DNA of 64,000 nt. Source: Amoebidium appalachense. Its lineage: Eukaryota > Ichthyosporea. The stretch covers positions 14,880,001 through 14,944,000 of the forward strand of contig CAVNZM010000002.1 in the NCBI GenBank assembly GCA_963693365.1, written 5' to 3'. The notes beneath the pieces are model-generated. The model searched no databases. It saw nothing but the letters and a program-made list of their open reading frames with translations, and was not told where the DNA came from. A program made the translations under genes and the position numbers. This document shows positions 12,341 to 52,208 of this stretch, piece by piece. Each line of letters opens with the position of its first letter. Within the stretch, counting starts at the first letter, position 1.

Positions 12341-12402
12341 TTCCAGAACATTCCGTTGCTTTCCGGAATGTCGAAACGAACTCGGGAACATTCCCGATTG
12401 GC
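12341..12402. promoter_or_regulatory. Heat-shock element cluster
   Basis: Alternating GAA/TTC pentamers recognised by heat-shock factor. TTCCAGAACATTC at 12341-12353 is a perfect three-unit element, TTCCGGAA lies at 12361-12368, and GAACATTC at 12386-12393 is preceded by further GAA units. It sits about 215 bases upstream of the hsp70 TATA box and about 70-120 bases upstream of an opposite-facing TATA box at 12461, so it could act in both directions. Confidence 0.8.
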
Positions 12403-12460
12403 TCCCTGGAAAAAGCAATCTAACATTCATTGTGATTGGTCAGAAGCAGTTCCCCGCGGC

Positions 12461-12468
12461 TATATAAA
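12461..12468 (+). promoter_or_regulatory. Divergent TATA box without a recognisable gene
   Basis: TATATAAA lies downstream of the heat-shock cluster and an inverted CCAAT box (ATTGGT at about 12435). Transcription would start near 12490. The downstream sequence has only very short frames and then (CA)n, so any product is unknown. It could be a non-coding heat-shock RNA, a gene with a distant first coding exon, or the surviving promoter of a lost heat-shock gene copy. Confidence 0.55.
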
Positions 12469-12489
12469 CCAGGCTGCGGGGACCATTCG

Positions 12490-12813
12490 CGAGCACTCGC
12501 GAAGTTCGACTAATTCTCCATCTCCCGGTCCCTTGATTTTCGCTTTTTTCGGTTTTTATGTTATTGTGAGAATATTATTGTACGTAACGCCTTGCACTGT
12601 TAATGGATAGGTGACCCTTGCTAGCTGTAGATTTCCCATTGTGTATGACACAGTACCCAGTCAGCTTCCCACGAATATTGCGCCGGCCGGAAAGGATTTG
12701 TTTCTTTGATAGTAAGCCTGGTTGCGATAGCAACGCAAGGGGCCTGGGCCTCCCCCCCCCCCCCCCCCCCCCCCCCCGGCTCCATACCACCCCTCAACAC
12801 ACACACACACACA

Positions 12814-12888
<75 letters not shown>

Positions 12889-13001
12889 GCACGCACGCAC
12901 GCACGCACGCATGCATGCACGCACACACACGCACATATGACGCTCTGATTATCTAACACCCCCAACCCCCCTCCCATCCCCGGAGTCTTCTTCACATTTC
13001 T

Positions 13002-13098
<97 letters not shown>

Positions 13099-13197
13099 GC
13101 ACACACACACACACATACACACACACACATGCACACACGCACACACGCACACACACACACACACACGCACACGCACACACGCACACACACACGCACA

Positions 13198-13244
<47 letters not shown>

Positions 13245-13425
13245 ACACGCCGTCATATGCACATAGATAGACACTTTGACTTGCACATATTGTGACTTAC
13301 GCACACAGAAGCATCATATGCATAATAGTGTTGGTGTTTTTAGTTATCTCATTGCTTTTTTGTCTGCCAGGATCACATGGGCACGTTGCACGGTTACACA
13401 TGCACATAACACACAGCGTGCACGA

Positions 13426-13486
<61 letters not shown>

Positions 13487-13522
13487 TGTGTCTGTGTGTG
13501 TGTGTCTGTGTGTGTGTGTGTA

Positions 13523-13558
<36 letters not shown>

Positions 13559-13962
13559 GTTTGTGTGTGTGTGTTGTTTGTGTCTGTGTGTGCGTGCGCG
13601 CACGCGTGCACGTTTTGCATGCATGTGCTTGTGTGTGTGCCACCTTTGAACCCAAAGGCAGCACACAGTGATATATCATACTTAATTGGGGGCTTTTCGA
13701 GTTTCATAATTGAATATTCAAACAGTATGCATTCAGTGGTCTATGAGGGAGGAGGGGGTTAGGGGGGAGGGGGAGTTATTTATGAGGCCGTGTTCATGAT
13801 GGACAATTCAGCAAGGGAAAGGGGGAGGGGGGGGGGGGGGTGGAGGGGGGGTCAACCGGTGGGGGTCGGGGGGGGGGGGGTGGATGTTTAAACCATCTGT
13901 GGGTGTTTTGTATGTGTTTGTGTGTGTGTGTGTGTGTGTGTATGCGTGTACGTGTGTGTGTG

Positions 13963-14046
<84 letters not shown>

Positions 14047-15446
14047 TGTCTGTGCGTGCGTGTGCGTGCCCATGTCTGTGGTGGTTGTGGTAGAAGGGGG
14101 AGGGGGGGGGGGGGGGGGGGGGGGAGGGCATGGGGGGGAAGGGGGGGGGGGGGGGGGAGGGGAAGGGGAGGGAGCGGAGGGAAGGGAGGGAGCGAGGGGA
14201 ATGGGGGAGAACCAAGTGATGCTGGGGATCCGGAGGTGAGGGGGGGGGGGGGGGGGAGGGGGAGGCCATGGCCACTTACGGGATGCAAATGTGTGAGTTC
14301 TGGCGCTATAGTATACGCTTTTAACTCAAATTAAAGAGCTTAGGCCGAACATAAATATATATTCATAGTTTTCTTCTTCTACCCAGACCGCTTTCCTTGT
14401 GGCTAAGGCCCACGGTCTGGCAAAAGACGTCTGGATATAACGGGTGTGAGATATACTGAAGCTATCCAACGATCGTGGGGGTACCGAATAACTACCGATC
14501 AAGTGGGAACCTATTCAAGATCTGGGCGCGCGGCAGCGAGAGAGCGAGAGAGGGAGGCGAGACAGAGGGAGGGAGAGAGAGAAGGGTGAAGTTTATTTAC
14601 AGGAGTAAGGAAGGAGAAATTGATTTAAGGGAGGGTGGTAGCGTTTAACTGCCTGTTTGCCCTTTGTGCATAGGCTAGTGACAGCTTACACGACAGTTGT
14701 AGTTTTCCAGCTGTACAGCAATGGACGAGAAGCGTGCATGTGCTCTTGCAGTTGGAAGCGAGATTTTCGAGGTTTGTTGAAATGTGTAAAGGGTTTGGAG
14801 TTTCACTTTAACTTCCTTAATTCACACGACAAGTTATGTTACACTTTTGCTGGCGATAGCCTCAGGTACGTGTAGTGACGGATTCTAAAACATTGTGTGA
14901 TCTATTTCCGTTTTGGAACGGCTTCGGGGAGTGGCAACCCTTGGCTTGCTAAAAGGTATGTCTGTGAGCTAGTCGCACTTATTCTGACCCACTTTTTCAA
15001 ACCTGCTGCTCGCACTCGCTTTTACTCTCTGCGTGGTGCATCTTGCATGGTGGGTGGTCAACCCTGCATTCTACAACAACCCCCAGGCTTTAACCCCACT
15101 GCCTGCCCAGCCGTTCAATCACACAGTGCTTCCTCTTTCCCCTCTCCCCTCCTGCCTCCACCCCATCCTCGCTGCCATTCCCCCTCGCCCCCATCCCCCT
15201 CCTCCCCCCCCTCCCCCCGCTGTGTCCCCCCGCCATATAACCACCACACTACCCACCATCTGCCCCCCCCCCCCCCCCCACCACCACCACCACCACCACC
15301 ACCACCACACACACACACACACACACCACACCCTCCCCCCACCCCCCCTCCCTCCAACCCCGCGCCGCTGTGACTTTTCACACTTGTTCCTTTCAGCCAT
15401 TCCAAAATAGACATCTCACCTCGACCATCCATGCATCACATCCTCC

Positions 15447-15480
<34 letters not shown>

Positions 15481-15986
15481 CCCACCACACCCACCTTCCC
15501 TCCCGGCGCTTCCCCCGATTCCTTGCTTCCTGCCGATCCTAGCAGTCCTTCTTTCTTAAATCTCTCCAGTGCTTTTGCTTTTGCTGCTCACCTACACCTT
15601 GCACACCCATATCGAGACACTTTACCTGTTCGTTTTATACGTGTACGAGGCCGATGGGTAGAACTCGGGTACTGGATTAGATTAGATCCTCCCCCCCCCC
15701 CCCCACCCCACCCCCCGGCGATAATGGGCTACGTTTTTGTTGCATGCCCTTTAAAGCATTATCTTTTCTATGTGTACACAGGACCTAGCTTGCTGGGTAT
15801 ATGTACATTGTAATGTGTATCACGTGGCAAAGCATCTTCCTTTGGGCACCAATACAGTCAGGCAAAGTGTCCCCCCCCCCCCCCCCCCCCTTCTCCTCCT
15901 GCTGCCCCTCCCCCCCCTCTTTCCTTCCCCTTTCTTCTAAATTTCCTGGGCACACACCAGCCCCCCTCCCTCCCAGCCCCGCCCCC

Positions 15987-16017
<31 letters not shown>

Positions 16018-16605
16018 ACTTGCCCCTCCCCCCCCTCCCCCCCCCCGGCCCTAAGGATAGGCTCTGCTTGCGATGCTTACTCGTGATGCAAAATCCGCAA
16101 CATATTGTCTGTCTTGTGAATGCATACTTCAGTACTCTGTGACGTATACTAGAACAACCTCCTCCCCCCGAGGATGGGCTCTGCTTATGACGCATACTGT
16201 GCGCATGGCTGATGTTGCATACTTGAATGTTTGCCTTTGCATGTGTCCTGCACCATGCTTCGCATCGTGTATGCGTACTTCGTACCGTGTTCCGCATTCA
16301 ACCCCCCCGCTCGCACCTCCACTTCCGCTCTCTCTCCCACGTTCGGTGTAAGTTGCGCTATATTCTTCTTCTTTTTTTTGTTGCGCTATATTCTTCTTCT
16401 TTTTCTTTTTGTAGTCACAATATCTGTACCATTTCTGTGCCGTGGTGATTGTTTTCTGCCTGGTCTACATTTTGTGATGAATTTCGATTTTATTCCCCCT
16501 CCCCCCTCCCCCCTTCAACCCCCCCCCCTCTCTCCCCACTCCACACACACACACCACACAAACCCACAAACCCCAATTATCTGTCATCCTCCCGCCTCCC
16601 CTCCG

Positions 16606-16650
<45 letters not shown>

Positions 16651-17165
16651 AAACCTGCTAATTCATACATCCCTTCTCCCCCCCGTCTTCTCCCCCCCCC
16701 CCCCTTTCCCGCTGCCCCAACACACACACACACACACACTCATCCCCACCCCCCCCTCTTCCCCTTCAACCTGCTAATGTGTGCATCCCCTCCCACCCTC
16801 CACAGGCTGGACTTGGCCTGATACCCGAATTCTGTGGGCTACGAATCTAAACGGTCCGGGCCAGGAGTTCGGGCCGATTCGGGTCGGGTTTTTTGGGACA
16901 TGTGCACGGCAGGTGCATGCGGTGCCCAGGTACGCAGCCAGTCATTGGTGGCCGTTAATGTTTATGCCCAGGGTATTTTTAGTAAATGTACCTTTTTTCC
17001 TTCCTCCTTTTTTCTTGGGGACATTAACAAAATTACATACCATCTGATTCCCCCCCTCCCCCCCCCCCCCCCCTCCCCTCACCCTCCCTCCCCTCCCCCC
17101 CCCCCCCTCCCCCCACGCTCTCCCGGGAGAACCACCAGCCATCCACCCTGGATCAACCCCTAAAC
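12490..17165. other. Repeat-rich stretch upstream of the ST7-like gene
   Basis: Large CA/GT arrays (12796-12885, 13004-13094, 13429-13485, 13967-14040), a poly-C tract (12752-12777) and G-rich blocks (14100-14160) dominate up to 14280. From 14300 the sequence is less repetitive. A short open segment at 14721-14771 (ATG, 17 codons, then GTTTGT) could be a 5' exon of the ST7-like gene, because it keeps frame with the exon at 17310, but nothing else supports it. Poly-C blocks resume at 15260-17120. No other gene is recognised. Confidence 0.55.
16170..16308 (+). repeat. Poly-C-tailed dispersed repeat, copy 1
   Basis: Runs from GAGGATGGGCTCTGCTTATG to GTTCCGCATTCA followed by a C-run. Nearly the same sequence recurs at 26125-26264 and 26577-26711. 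A partial diverged copy (GGCTCTGCTTGCGATGC) precedes it at about 16055-16145. Confidence 0.8.
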
Positions 17166-32315
<15,150 letters not shown>

Positions 32316-34006
32316 CTAGCCCAGTCGTTGTAGGGGTTGGTGTAAAGCAGGGAGGGGAGGCAAGTGCTCCGGATGAATGCTCTGCACCGTTCGGAACCGT
32401 TCCCTTTCCTCTCGAAGTGCCGTGAGTTCCGCCTCAAGGTTAACTAACCGCGCCAATTTATGGTCCGTGGGCATGATTCCTCCATGTCGCTCTTCAAGAA
32501 TGCGCTTTTTCGCCCTCTCTATCTCCATTTCCAATAACTCATCCCCAGGGTGTGGATGGCAATTAATTAGCGACGCATTTGGACCCTCAAATCCTGTACG
32601 TGTTGCCTTCCCCTGTTCCAACTTCTTCCGGATAGCCGCCCGGTTGAGTGGGTTAAGGCCGGTCATTCTCCACCATTTAAGAATGTTTTCCTTCGTGAAA
32701 GCTCTGTTGTACGCACGCCCCACTGCTGCAAACTTTTCGGTGATGGTGGGTTCACGGCGCGCGCCGCGTAGATGTTTCAGCTCGTCGGCAACGTATTTGT
32801 CCAGCAGGGCAAAGCTGCCGTTGTCGTGTGCCTCTGATGCCGTTGTGGTTGTGCTGTGTGAAAGTGGGAAGACTGTGTCAATGTTGTTTGCCTGTAGTAT
32901 CTCGAGCGTCGCAATATGCTTGTGCGTGCTGTGGTGGCCGGACGCTTTGATCTTTGTCTCGCTGTCCACCCACCCCCCGTTTTGCTCCTGATACTCCTTC
33001 CAGTTCTCCACCTGCCGTTTGGTGTGTTTGCGATAAATGGCCATGTTACTCCGGCCATCTTCCGAGTAGGCCAGGTTGGCCTTGGGATGAATGAGCTTGA
33101 CCGCCCTTTCCAATTCCACACTTGCAAGGCTGTGGGGGAAGACGACCGTTGGGGGAAGTGAATCACCTGTTGAAATGACGGTGGGAATGAGGGTGCAGTG
33201 TAGTTCCCGCTCGGCAACCATAAGGCCCGTGTCGTGCACTGGGCCTGAATCGGCAAAGGTAAAGTTGCCGGTTGTATCCGCCGTCTTTCCACCACCAACA
33301 TCTTCTCGTTGTCGCCACACGCGTTCTTCCCCATGTCGATGCTCTTCTCCTCCACTAGACCCTCCAGCATGTCGAACCACTCGTTAATCATCTTCGTTGG
33401 GGCTGCCACCCGTGTGTTCGATGGCCCCTTTTGCTTCGCAAACGTGATTTTTAAACCCCACTTGACAAGACGTCGTTCGAAGAGGAGAAACCATGTGTCG
33501 CCGGGCAGCCGATCTTTGGTGCTAAAAAAATTCCCATTGCGTTCGGCCAGATCCTTAGCCGCCAGCCTGGTGCCGAGACGGTCCACCTCATGACCGCGCG
33601 CGGAGAGGAATGCTAAGCCCGTAGCCAGACCAAGCTCCTCTTCTGCTGAGAGAATGGGCGGTGGTCCATTCTTTTTGTATCCTTGGTTAGGGTCTCGAAT
33701 GTACCTATATAATGTGGAACGTGAAACCCCAGACTCCCGTGCAATCTGTCTCATGCTAGGTTTGTCAGGATCATCTAACCTGAGCAGGAGCTTTTTTATG
33801 AACTCGTCACTAAACGTTGGCCCGTACCTAGACCCCTGTCTTATGACACTAGGTGCTGACCTACAAGGGCCTTTCTTGCGTAGTTTTTGCACTGTGGAGC
33901 GGCGTGAAAGTTTCGTCATTTTTGCTGTGTACGCGTACTTTTTGCAGTGCGCAAGTCTTTTGGGAACACTCGCTCGTGCTAGTGAATAGATCCTAAGCAA
34001 GTGCAA
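32316..34006 (-). pseudogene. Pogo/Tigger/jerky-like DDE transposase, frameshifted
   Basis: Two overlapping minus-strand frames together make one transposase-like protein of about 560 residues. The N-terminal part (from 34006) has a helix-turn-helix, PSMRQIARESGVSRSTLY, resembling Psq-type DNA-binding domains. The C-terminal frame (to 32316) has STGDSLPPTVVFPH, HKHIATLEILQANNIDTVFP and WWRMTGLNPLNRAAI, which match the order and spacing of the DDE_1 superfamily. The reading frame shifts near 33288-33298, where one base appears to be missing. The usual DGHxSH motif reads SGHHSTH, so a catalytic Asp seems lost. Both points indicate an inactive copy. I could not identify flanking terminal inverted repeats. 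Confidence 0.75.
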
Positions 34007-34313
34007 CTTGGAAAAGCTAAATAAATGCTAAAAGAGTGCCTCTGCTCATAAGGTTTGTGCTGTACGTTCGGTTCTATGGTATCGTTCGGAGGGGGGGAAG
34101 GAGGGGAAGGGGGGGAAGGGGAGGGGGGGGGGGGGGGGGGGTGGGGGGGGGCAATGTTCGAACATGTTACAACCGACCGTGACCGTAACACAACCGTTTC
34201 TTCCTCCGCGTCAGTTTCAAATGGAGCAAGGTCTACTCTGCGCCTTTCTCGATTATGACGTAGCTCATTACTAATATAACGTCATTAGTGATGTCACGAA
34301 TTCGATAATGACG
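34007..34313. other. Spacer between transposase relic and LINE copy 2
   Basis: A G-rich tract lies at 34090-34150 and several TGACGT/TGATGTCA-like motifs at 34256-34313. No gene is seen. Confidence 0.6.
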
Positions 34314-34974
34314 TCCCCTCCTCACCTCTCCCCTCTAAAGGCTTCCCTCGCTCTCTCCTTTTCCCCCAGGCACAAATAGGAATAAACCCCGCAAAAGTGT
34401 GCGTGTGACTTTGGACTGCCACTTACTTATTAGACATGTACACAATCACAAGATAATTACGCAATATAACAAATGGAACCACACGACACCAGACCCGATG
34501 AAAGCATACACCTTGTAGAACTAAGCCTTATCACTGTGTATGTCTCGTTTTATATATAATGACCGCCTTAACCATATTGCCAAATATGGCACTCGCAAAT
34601 GTGTAACACCTAAATATATATTACCTTCCTGTAGAATTGGTCTTTCTCTAGCTGATGGTATTATTGATCACATATCACGCTTTTACTGTACACGTGCTAT
34701 ACAGTGGAGATCTATTAAGTATAAGGTGGCATCGTTTGCATGCACAAACAACACACACACACACCAGTTTAAACGGCCATGTATCGCCAAATGTAGTTTG
34801 ATAGACCACATAATACCGCAACACACACACGTCACATCATAACAGACACCCAGAAAGATAGCCTACCTGAAAATTACAACATCCTTGATTTTATACTAAT
34901 CACGCGTAACTACGACCTGTTTATTAGATGTATTGGTTGGCTCGAGAAACACATCATTACAAAAATCTAGCGCG

Positions 34975-35017
<43 letters not shown>

Positions 35018-35050
35018 CCAACTGATACCGAGTGTCCCAGGGGAGCCCGG

Positions 35051-35084
<34 letters not shown>

Positions 35085-35283
35085 AAAGAAAACGGGGAAC
35101 CCCAACTAATTGATTTTTCTTAGTCTTTATGGTGTCTCGTAAAGAAAGTAAACCCTGATATATAATCATCACCCGACATCTATGTACGTGATCATGGTAT
35201 ACCGCTGAGGGGATATTCCTCGAGCATAAACCCCCCATACCTGAGACTGGTCTCTCTTTGCCTCGAGTAAACAGCGTAAACCC
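34314..35283 (+). mobile_element. Second LINE 3' end, inverted relative to the first
   Basis: Closely matches 28717-29702 in reverse complement, from TCCCCTCCTCACC to CAGCGTAAACCC, including the (CA)n tract and the A-run. The coding part is broken by small indels and stops (34490-34540). An open remnant at 34540-34842 still reads FIYNDRLNHIAKYGTRKCVT. It is 5'-truncated, as expected for target-primed reverse transcription. A 12-bp direct repeat TGATGTCACGAA lies at 34289-34300 and 35305-35316, close to but not touching the element ends. Confidence 0.8.
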
Positions 35284-35388
35284 ACGCCATTATGATGTCA
35301 CTGATGATGTCACGAAGCCATATATAGATAAGGAAATGCCGGATATGGTAAAAAAAAAAAGCGACTACATCACGAACGAGAAATGAAA

Positions 35389-35819
35389 ACAATAAAAAAA
35401 AGTAGGAATATCGTTTGAAAAACACCGTGAAAAATAAAAAACTGTGCTTGGTTCAGTGTATCACCATCTAATATCGTGATCTTGCAAGCTATATATCTCG
35501 TGGTGTCCGATCTTGATGGCATTATGCTGTTGGCATCTGCATGATATATTCTACATTAAAAAAAAAATTCTTGCAAGGTTGGACCCAATGCGATATGAAT
35601 CGTGCGTAATTAGCATAGATACCCCCCCCCCCACCCCCCCCCTTTTCCAGCCCCCCCCCCCCCCCCCCCCCCCCCCGCGCGTCTCTGTAGAAATCATCCC
35701 GGAGACAAAAAAGCCAGTAGTCTGAGTCACACGACAGTATATAACTACGTGTGCATAAATTTCTAACATGTTTCTATAGTAAAATATGTGGGCCCGATAT
35801 TCCTACTTTTTTTTATTGT
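35389..35819. repeat. Perfect 25-bp inverted repeat enclosing 380 bp
   Basis: 35389-35413 is exactly reverse-complementary to 35795-35819 (core AAAAGTAGGAATATCG). The right arm continues into a sequence related to the AT-rich repeat at 2640-3140. It may be two oppositely oriented copies of that repeat or the ends of one short element. Confidence 0.6.
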
Positions 35820-35907
35820 TTTATAAAAAACTTTTCTTGCGCGCTGAAAACTTTGAATCCCCGCCCAAATTTTCATGTGACTTATCGCGAATAATGGGTC
35901 GATGCAA

Positions 35908-35938
<31 letters not shown>

Positions 35939-36323
35939 GAGACTGCAATATTCCTACTTCTTTCATAAAACATGGAGCCGTGTGTGCCTGGCTGGCTGCT
36001 TCAAATTTCACTGCCGTGTACATGTGGTGTGGATTCTTTAGTATTGCTGCTTTCAAATTTGGGATTCTTTAAAATCTAATTCTCTTACACGTGCTCTGAG
36101 CTGCCCATGCAAGTCGTTTCTCGATCTGGCGTGGATTAGATAGCCGACGGTTGTGTTAAAATTTAAGATTTGAAAGTATTATTTATTTAAAGGGCAGGGC
36201 AGGTGACCATATGTAAACTGGGGTGGGGCTGACATATGAGTGGTGGTGGCAGTGTTATTTTCACTTCCTTACTTCTTCTTTTTTTTTTTAATGTGTGTGT
36301 AAGTGGTCTGTGTGTGTTGGGGG

Positions 36324-36361
<38 letters not shown>

Positions 36362-36984
36362 TGTGCTCTTCTTGTATACCTTTTAGAGGAAGCAACAGAA
36401 AGACAGGTATGTATATCACGTAGCACCTTTGTGGCCCCGAATTACTCGTAGATTTATTCGTGAATAAATTCTTTGGAGGAACCATTTCCTCAGAGCCCAC
36501 ACCACACATACGGTGTTTTAAACACCTCCTAGCAGCAACATTCAAAACAGATTCTGAATTACAATCCTCCACTGTTTCAGGTAAGCACTGTTTTTTCCTT
36601 TAAGAAATTTAAAATCTTAAAACCGGGCTCCTGGTAGATCTCTACGTGTGCACTTCACTTTGCTGGAGGCAATCTAAACCTCGGTCACCACACATGACTT
36701 CTATCGAACCAGCAATTGTTTAAGTATAGCAGCCAATTACGACGTCCGGATCGTGGCCATTCATGCCCAGGCTGTGTTTGGTTGGGACTGCCCCATGCTG
36801 ATGCTCTGGCGGCCAATAGGAAGCACATGCACATTCCATTCTTTTCAATTATTCATACTACCCTCGCCCGCATACGATAACTAACGATATGGCACACCGC
36901 GGTTCAATTTAGTTGATTTCTAACTATTCCACCCAACCAATGACGTCTTTCGGTTAATTTATAAATCACCGTAAATCACGCAAT
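35820..36984. other. Gene-free stretch downstream of the MORN gene
   Basis: Holds a T-run (35910-35938), a poly-G tract (36326-36360) and otherwise unique AT-rich sequence. The 3' untranslated region of the MORN gene would lie at its right edge. No further gene is seen. Confidence 0.6.
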
Positions 36985-48577
<11,593 letters not shown>

Positions 48578-49164
48578 ACGGTCCTATTTTCTCGTGAATA
48601 TGCCCGCAGATTATTCCATTGTATGGCTTGAGTTGTGCAGCTGTGAGGCCGTGGTAATGTACAAGAAGTGGGCAAGTCGTGTGAAGTCTGTCGTGCAACA
48701 GTGGCGCACGCCTTTTGTGAAATGTGCGTTTGATTCTCCTTCTAATCGTCTGTAGGTATATTGGGGTGAAGGGATGGGTGTTTCAAGGTATGCACACTTG
48801 GGCGTGTTTTTTTGTATTCGCGTGTGTACGTGTGTGCCTTGGTTTGAAGTATTGGTGTGCGAATGTGTATGCATATGAAAAATTTCGCGGCGCACGTGGG
48901 AAAATTACGTCCGTGTTTGCTCAACACAACATGAGGTACCATAGGCTGCTGAAAGTTTTCCTACTCATGTCCGATGGCCTACCACCATAAGGAAAACTAA
49001 GGAAATTGACAGCGGTAGTACAGGTAGGGTCTGTTGAGCTGTACCTATACAGAGCAATTGCGCCTGAACTCTGTGAGATTCGGTTTCTCTTCTCTTATAT
49101 AGATAAACATAATAAACACAACAAAAACATGAAGACTGGAGACATAAAGAGCCGCTGATATATA
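48578..49164. other. Spacer upstream of the MORN gene
   Basis: Unique-looking sequence that should contain the MORN promoter and leader and the 3' end of the next minus-strand transcript. No clear TATA box was picked out and no gene is seen. Confidence 0.5.
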
Positions 49165-49441
49165 TCACGGTAATTGCTTCCTCCCTCGAGTAGTTTTCTC
49201 AAACTTTGGTGCCTCCGACATCCGAGGCTGTGACTTCGTACACGGCCCTCTGCCGTGCTTCGTAGCGTGCGTTCTCCTTGAACGTTTGTTGTTCACATTC
49301 CCGCATTCCAAACAGATTAGTTTATATAATTGCCCAATCACAAATAAGGACCGCACATTCCCGACACTTCGGCGGGAACGAATTAGAACGCCGTATGCAA
49401 CAAGTTTTGCATAGCAGTTCGTGCACAAAGCCGCTGTGAGC
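49165..49441 (-). CDS. Possible terminal exon of a zinc-ribbon protein
   Basis: After an acceptor at 49442-49443 (minus strand ggtcacag), a frame of about 92 codons runs to TGA. It reads ALCTNCYAKLVAYGVLIRSR, then about 15 residues later YKLICLECGNVNNKRSRR, and ends in a basic tail. Two CX2C pairs with intervening basic residues and the CLECG knuckle resemble the zinc ribbon of the Rpr2/Rpp21/Snm1 RNase P/MRP subunit family. That assignment is a guess from motif spacing. Upstream of the acceptor lies only the (CA)n array, and I could not find the preceding exon with confidence. It may be the 3' part of a small gene between the MORN and PIN-like genes. Confidence 0.35.
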
Positions 49442-49473
49442 CTGTGACCGTCGTGTGTGTGTGTCACGGTATA

Positions 49474-50703
<1,230 letters not shown>

Positions 50704-51864
50704 TCAGTTACGCAAGAAATCAGGATACTGCTCAATCACATAGTAGTACACCATCAGAATTGGCAGCGAAATCAATGTTCCAAACGTAACACTAGCCCCC
50801 AAAATGTGCGAACCAGTATCGTAAAACTTTGCCAGAGTAAACGTTACCACAGCCTGAGGCAAAGCCGCTTGCATAGTAAGAGTTCTCCATTCCAACCCCC
50901 TCACACTCAAAGCCCAAGCCACAATACCCATCATCACAGGAGAGACAGCCAAACGGAGAAAAAGAGAAAGAGACAACTTGCCCCTTAACCCTCGTGGTGG
51001 GATTAAGGGGTGGCCGTGCATGAAGTATCCAACGTTGAATAGAGCAAGACCCCCAACACAATTGCTAAATTGCGCCAGGAAATTCGTGAGCATTTTGGGC
51101 GGGATATGTTTCGAATTTACCGCGTATGCAATCAGTGAATAGACGATACCTACCACGGAAGCCCATAAAACAGGGTTGGTGAGAAGACGGTTAAACACCA
51201 AAAGAAGAGTCGGATGGATGCCGAAACTCCGTTTTGGGGGCATTCGATGCGAGATCGTTGGGGAAACGCCTGTTTCCTGTTGTAGGATTGGCTGTTAGTG
51301 TGAGCACGTGATTTATATGAGGGTATAACAAGAGGAGTATGTTGGGGAAGGCGGGTGGAAAGGTGTGAATGAGTTTACGTGTGTGGTTGTAATGCAAGGA
51401 AGTCCGAGCGGCTGTGCCAGGAGGGAGCATTCTAAAAAGCACAAGAAGGAAATGACCGTGTGACAACAACAACAAAGTACAAATATTGGTTTTTCAAATA
51501 TCGGAGAAGGGGGGGCATCCATACAAACACATGTACACAGTGCACACTCGCAAGCACCCAGCGTGAGGGTGAAACACTATGCATGTACCAACAGAAAAGC
51601 AATAGGTCGCAAATTATGCAAACACACAAGTATCTTTTTACAGAGACAAACACATCCACATCCCTTCCCCCCCTCCTCCTCCCTCCCCCCCCCCCCCCCT
51701 TCCCCTCCCATCACCACGAACACACACACACACACACACATTATACATAGGGATGCTATGCATGTACAGGCACACCCAAGCGCGACAACTGTTCCGCACG
51801 TACCACACGTCACACACACGAGCAAGCACACAACACACACACACACACACACGAGCAAACACAC

Positions 51865-51898
<34 letters not shown>

Positions 51899-52168
51899 TA
51901 CACACGTACCATAACTCCACTCATCCTCTCGTCAATCTCCGACGCTTGCGCCGACATCCCACCCTCATGTGCAGGGGTGGATGAGCCGCTTGCATTGTTA
52001 ATGGGGTAGATGGACCCGCCAGTTACTGGTGCCTGCTTGTTTGTTTTGTCATATGCAGAGGGATTGTCCGGACGGTCGGTGGGGCTTATCGCGATCACGG
52101 CCTGTGTATGTGTGTGTGTGGGTGTGTGTGTGTGTTTTTTTTTTTTTTTTTGTTTTTTTTGTTTTTTT

Positions 52169-52208
<40 letters not shown>

